Translations under genes and position numbers: made by a program
The notes under the pieces: model-generated
Seen by the model: only the letters and a program-made list of their open reading frames with translations
Told to the model about the DNA's origin: nothing
Database searches by the model: none
Shown: positions 60,559 to 64,000 of the stretch, piece after piece
Position numbering within the stretch: the first letter of the stretch is position 1
Layout of the letters: every line of letters begins with the position of its first letter
Origin: Thermaceae bacterium
Lineage (GTDB): Bacteria > Deinococcota > Deinococci > Deinococcales > Marinithermaceae
Assembly (NCBI GenBank): GCA_027067955.1
Contig: JAMOUW010000063.1
Span: 1 to 64,000 of the forward strand
Direction of reading: 5' to 3'
DNA length: 64,000 bases

Positions 60559-62289
60559 TCAGGCTTCGCTCCGGCCGCCATCCGCCAGCAAGTCCACGAA
60601 AACCTGCGGCTGCTGGCGCTCGGTGGTGCGCTCGAGCACCCAGGCCGTTTCCATGAGCGTCCGCTCGCCCCAGGCGCGGCCGGTGAGTTGCAGGCCAACC
60701 GGCAGACCTTCAGCGGTGTAACCCGCCGGCAGTGAGAGCGAGGGGTGGCCGGTGAGGTTGGTCAGGAAGATGAAGCGCATCAGCTTGGTGACCGTGCCCA
60801 GGTCGCTGATGCCGCCTTCCTCGGCGGCCTTGGGGATGAGCGGCGCGGGAATGGCGGTGGTGGGGGTGGCGATCAGGCCCACCCGCCCGAGCACCTCGTC
60901 GAGCGCCGCCACCATCCGTGCGCGCACCTGCTGGGCGGCTACGTAGTCGGTGCCGGCGGCGCTCTGGCCGATCTTGAGGTTGATGCGGGTGGCCGGGGCC
61001 AGCTCGCGCCAGTGCTCCTGGGTGCGCTGGAAGCTGCGCCCCATCTCCACCAGCACCGTTACCGCGTGGGCGACTCGGGCGTTGTCGAGGCCGGGCAGCT
61101 CGAACTCGACGATCTCGGCCCCCGCCTCCTCCATACGCGTGAGCGCGGCGCGGCCCACCTCGACCACGCCCGGCTCGGCGTGGTCGAACCAGGCGGGCCA
61201 GATGCCGACCTTGAGGCCGCTCAGGTCCTGGCGGTTCCAGCCGGGCTCTTCGGGCACCGGCGCCGAGGCGGTGTGGGGGTCGGCCGGGTCGGGCCCGGCG
61301 ATCAGGCGGTGCGCCAGGGCGATGTCGTAAACGCTCGCTCCCAGCGGCCCCACGTGGGCAACGCTCCAGCAGATCGGGTAGGCACCATGTTCGCTGACGC
61401 CGCCGTAGGTTGCCTTGAGGCCGTAAATGCCAGTTAGCGCCGCCGGCACGCGGATGGAGCCGCCGGCGTCGGCCCCCAGGGCCAGGGGCACCAGGCCGCT
61501 GGCGACGGCCGTGGCCGGGCCTGAAGAGCTGCCGCCGCTGTCGCGGGACGGGTCGTAGGGGTTACGAACGTGGCCGTGGTGGGGGTTGTAGCCGGTGGGG
61601 TTGGCCCCCAGCTCGTGCATGTTGGCCTTGCCGACGATCAGCGCCCCGGCCGCCCGCAAGCGGGCGACGGCGGTGGCGTCTTCGCTGGCCAGGTCTTTCA
61701 AGAAAGCGGTGCCGACGGTCGTCGGGTAACCGGTTACGTCTAGCTCGTCTTTGATGGCCACGGGCACGCCGTCGAGAGGCCCCAGCGGCTCGCCGCGACG
61801 CCAGCGCTCGGCGGAGGCCGCCGCCTGCCGGCGGACGTCGTCGGGGTTGACGGCGATGAAGGCGTGGATCCGCGGGTTGAGCTTGGCGTAGGCCGCCAGA
61901 AAACGCTCGGCCACCTCTGTCGGGGTGGTGCGGCTGCTGCGATAGGCGGTTACGAAGTCGGTCACGTTGCGAAAGGGGGCCGGCCCGGCGGGTGGCTTGG
62001 CGGCGGCCGTTTTGGCCGCCGGCTCACGGCGGAAGATGGCCACCAGGCGCGAGGCGAGACGCGGCTTCTTCTCGCTTGTCTCGGGCGGCGGTTCGGGCGC
62101 CGGTGCCAGCGGCAGGAAGAGCGGGGCGGGCAGGTCTTTGAGTTCAGCCAGCCGGGGCACGCCGGCATCAGCCATCAGTTTTTTGACCAGGCCGGGGCCG
62201 GTAAGGCGGCCATCGAGGGCGGCGGCAAACGTGCGCAGTGCCCGGCCGGTGAGTACCGGCATTTTTACGTCTTTCAGGTCGTAGCTCAT
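60559..62289 (-). CDS. Amidase (amidase signature family)
   Basis: The 576-residue enzyme has the Ser-cisSer-Lys triad: Lys 180 in PVAIKDELDV, Ser near 255 in GGSSSG and Ser 278 in DAGGSIRVPA. An extra N-terminal part of about 110 residues with a Pro/Ala/Lys linker precedes the catalytic domain. It hydrolyses amide bonds of small or aryl amides; it is not clearly GatA, as no gatB or gatC is near. The MazG-like gene lies 9 bases upstream. A fragment of a related gene lies at 54589-54680. Confidence 0.92.
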   Translation of the reverse strand: MSYDLKDVKMPVLTGRALRTFAAALDGRLTGPGLVKKLMADAGVPRLAELKDLPAPLFLPLAPAPEPPPETSEKKPRLASRLVAIFRREPAAKTAAAKPPAGPAPFRNVTDFVTAYRSSRTTPTEVAERFLAAYAKLNPRIHAFIAVNPDDVRRQAAASAERWRRGEPLGPLDGVPVAIKDELDVTGYPTTVGTAFLKDLASEDATAVARLRAAGALIVGKANMHELGANPTGYNPHHGHVRNPYDPSRDSGGSSSGPATAVASGLVPLALGADAGGSIRVPAALTGIYGLKATYGGVSEHGAYPICWSVAHVGPLGASVYDIALAHRLIAGPDPADPHTASAPVPEEPGWNRQDLSGLKVGIWPAWFDHAEPGVVEVGRAALTRMEEAGAEIVEFELPGLDNARVAHAVTVLVEMGRSFQRTQEHWRELAPATRINLKIGQSAAGTDYVAAQQVRARMVAALDEVLGRVGLIATPTTAIPAPLIPKAAEEGGISDLGTVTKLMRFIFLTNLTGHPSLSLPAGYTAEGLPVGLQLTGRAWGERTLMETAWVLERTTERQQPQVFVDLLADGGRSEA

Positions 62290-62298
62290 GGCTGCCTC

Positions 62299-62649
62299 CT
62301 AGCGTTTGTCCCCTTCGCCCTGGATTACGCCACGCTCGAGCCGGTCGAAAAGCTTCTCCAGGTTGGCCTCGGCTACCTCGCGCAGGCTCAGGTCCAGCTC
62401 GGTGGCGATCTGGGCCAGGTACCACAGCACGTCGCCCAGCTCGTACTTGAGCGCCTCGCGGTCTTCGGGGCCGATGACCCCGCCCTTGTCGCGAAAGATC
62501 TTCTTGACCTTGCCGGCCAGCTCGCCGGCCTCGTTGACCAGACCCAGGGTGGGGTAGGTGATGGGGTGGTCGGTGTGGATCAGGCTCCAGGTTTTGCGCG
62601 ACTTCTTCTGGTAGGTATCCAGGTCGGCTGCGGTCGGGTCGAGGGGCAT
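62299..62649 (-). CDS. MazG-like nucleotide pyrophosphohydrolase
   Basis: The 116-residue protein has the all-alpha NTP pyrophosphatase helices GLVNEAGELAGKVKKIFRDK and YELGDVLWYLAQIATELDLSL, with the E-x2-E and E-x2-D metal ligands. It closely follows the YpjD/MazG-like small type. It is upstream of the amidase gene with a 9-base gap. No clear promoter was found. Confidence 0.88.
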   Translation of the reverse strand: MPLDPTAADLDTYQKKSRKTWSLIHTDHPITYPTLGLVNEAGELAGKVKKIFRDKGGVIGPEDREALKYELGDVLWYLAQIATELDLSLREVAEANLEKLFDRLERGVIQGEGDKR

Positions 62650-62716
62650 GCTTCATTTTAGGCGCAGAGTGCACCGTACTGATAAGAGCGGTGTCGGAAC
62701 GGCCCCGGCGCGCGGG

Positions 62717-63382
62717 TTACTTTTCCGCCAGCAGCTCCACCTTGTAGTTCCCGCGGGTGGTGCGACCAATGATGCGCACCAGCGTTACCTGACCCAGTCC
62801 CTCAGCCATCAGGGTGTCGCCCTCGCGCACCTCGTCCTTGGCGCCGGCGGCGCGGCCGCGCAGGCGCACCTTGCCCGCCTTGACGCCTTTGGCGAAGTAG
62901 CTGCGGCTCACGCCCAGCCCCTTGGCCCCCACCACGTCCACCCGCAGCGAGGGAACGACCAGGGTGCGGGTCTTGCTGCGTGCCCGGGGCCGGGTTTTTT
63001 CGGGGGGGTCACCTGCTTCCAGACCGGCTGCCCGAAGGCGCTTGCGGGCCGCGCTTCGGGCCGCAAAGATAACGCCGTCCGGCAGCAGGCGCACGTCGCC
63101 CAGCTCGGAGGGGTCGAGGGTCCGGCGCAGGGCGGCGGCGCTTTTTTCCGGGTCGGCGGACTCCAGCCAGCCGGTCCAGGTGGGATCGTCGACCTGCGGC
63201 ACCTCGGGGGGGTAGAGCACCCCCAGCCTGCGCTCGGCGGCGGGCAGGCCGCCGAACCAGGTCAGGGAAACGCCGGCGCGGGCGGCCAGGATCCGCAAGG
63301 TTTCCTGTTCTTCGGGGTCCAGAAAACCGCTGGTCACGACCCGTCCGCCACGGGCTTGTTTGACAAGGTCGCTGAGCTCCAT
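62717..63382 (-). CDS. S4-domain RNA-binding protein (YlmH type)
   Basis: The 221-residue protein has an N-terminal YlmH-like region (LVKQARGGRVVTSGFLDPEE) and a C-terminal S4 domain (RSYFAKGVKAGKVRLRGRAAGAKDEVREGDTL). YlmH relatives bind stalled large ribosomal subunits and help rescue peptidyl-tRNA; others act in cell division clusters. I take the ATG at 63382, 7 bases after TAAGCT; the upstream ATG at 63412 would put that box inside the gene. The gene overlaps nothing. Confidence 0.88.
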   Translation of the reverse strand: MELSDLVKQARGGRVVTSGFLDPEEQETLRILAARAGVSLTWFGGLPAAERRLGVLYPPEVPQVDDPTWTGWLESADPEKSAAALRRTLDPSELGDVRLLPDGVIFAARSAARKRLRAAGLEAGDPPEKTRPRARSKTRTLVVPSLRVDVVGAKGLGVSRSYFAKGVKAGKVRLRGRAAGAKDEVREGDTLMAEGLGQVTLVRIIGRTTRGNYKVELLAEK

Positions 63383-63387
63383 CCCCC

Positions 63388-64000
63388 CTAGCTTACCCGC
63401 CGCGCCGTCCATGCCATGAGCGGGCTCTTTTCCGAAAACGGCTGGCCCTGAAATCCGCCCGCGACCCTCCCGACGAGACCCGCTCCCGCCAGCCAGCGCT
63501 CGATTTCATAGCGGGTGAAGTAGCGCTGGTCGAGCCGGTTGTGGCGGCGTTTGAGTACGCCGTCGGGGCCGGCTTCGTCTATCACGTAGTAGGTAGTCAG
63601 CCGCTGGCTGGCGGGGTGGTGTTCCTGGCGGTAGTAAACCTCGATTCGCCCGTAGCGCCCCTCGAGCCGTAGCGCCCCGTCCGCCTTGATCTGCAGCGGG
63701 TTGTAGAGGTCGAAGGCGAAGACCCCGCCCGTGTTCAGATGGCTTGCTACCCGCTCCAGGGTAGCGTTTTGGTCGGTCAGGGTATAGAGGTGCATCAAAG
63801 CGTTGAAGGGGGCGATGACGAGCGGAAAGTGGCGGTTCAGCTCGAAGTCGCGCATGTCGCCTGCGATCCAGCGCACCGGCAGGCCGCGGGTTGACGCCTC
63901 GCCGCGGCGGCGCATGGCGGCGCTGGGCTCGAGCGCCCAGACCTCGGTCCCGCGCCGCGCCAGGTGGGCGGCTACCCGCCCCTGCCCCGCGCCCAGCTCG
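63388..64000 (-). CDS. Class I SAM-dependent methyltransferase, 5' end outside the window
   Basis: The frame is open to the window edge. The visible part begins ELGAGQGRVAAHLARRG (motif I), then VWALEPSAAMRRRG (motif II), IAGDMRDFEL, VIAPFNALMHLYTL (motif IV) and FAFDLYNPL. It resembles small-molecule methyltransferases with a DLYNP post-motif. The ATG at 63915 sits after motif I, so it cannot be the start. The substrate is unknown. Confidence 0.88.
   Translation of the reverse strand, partial: ELGAGQGRVAAHLARRGTEVWALEPSAAMRRRGEASTRGLPVRWIAGDMRDFELNRHFPLVIAPFNALMHLYTLTDQNATLERVASHLNTGGVFAFDLYNPLQIKADGALRLEGRYGRIEVYYRQEHHPASQRLTTYYVIDEAGPDGVLKRRHNRLDQRYFTRYEIERWLAGAGLVGRVAGGFQGQPFSEKSPLMAWTARRVS
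63390..63395 (-). promoter_or_regulatory. -10 box placed for a leaderless mRNA
   Basis: TAAGCT on the minus strand lies 7 bases before the ATG at 63382, inside the 3' end of the upstream methyltransferase gene. Confidence 0.45.

Overview
The window is GC-rich, tightly packed bacterial chromosome, most likely from a thermophile of the Deinococcota. My best guess is Thermaceae, near Oceanithermus or Marinithermus. The reasons are the cinA-thpR-recA-rny gene order, a RecA whose P-loop reads GPESGGKTT as in Thermus, a PilF-type pilus ATPase with a long N-terminal region of repeated domains, and many start codons sitting 5-7 bases after a TANNNT -10 box, the leaderless pattern known from this phylum. 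The placement is an inference from these traits; no 16S or ribosomal protein gene is present.

Layout. 1-2113: a decayed IS1595-type transposase, an AbrB-type antitoxin with a Doc toxin, and two small genes. 2342-6590: an EIIC-like membrane/EAL protein and an ABC exporter. 6629-14973: an AT-richer, four-gene, translationally coupled operon. It is headed by a very large protein that joins a DnaQ-type exonuclease, a DinG/XPD helicase and a RecQ helicase, followed by a coiled-coil protein and two proteins I do not recognise. I regard it as a candidate undescribed DNA-targeting or defence system. 15564-20047: rny, recA, thpR, cinA. 20464-23532: mgsA and a small housekeeping run (M42 peptidase, MazG-like, pgeF, HAD phosphatase). 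23613-27397: pilF and pilT, the extension and retraction ATPases of type IV pili and DNA uptake. 27486-32093: a BmpA-type nucleoside ABC importer. 32182-34037: tRNA-Thr(CGT) followed by an AT-richer cassette of a three-Cys-motif partner protein and a DUF5131 protein.

34178-53692 is mostly ordinary core genome: arsC, an ArdC-like protein with a broken zinc motif, TPR proteins, SAM hydrolase, surE, rhomboid, an HD-GYP/REC/histidine kinase/lipoprotein signalling group, PIG-L deacetylase, pgi, a GntR-controlled ABC exporter, two peptidases and a methyltransferase. Several convergent pairs here share a 4-bp palindromic stop (CTAG or TTAA).

53693-59517 is a scrambled accessory region. Two identical 332-bp direct repeats (54059-54390 and 58582-58913) bracket a minus-strand cassette: a radical SAM/SPASM peptide maturase, a 32-codon Cys-containing ORF that looks like its precursor peptide, and an ABC-2 exporter. 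I read this as a small RiPP (ribosomally made, modified peptide) system. Around it lie fragments of an amidase, a glycoside hydrolase and a Tyr-rich protein. From 59518 to the end core-type genes resume: a DUF5694 protein, amidase, MazG-like, an S4-domain RNA-binding protein and a methyltransferase cut by the window edge.
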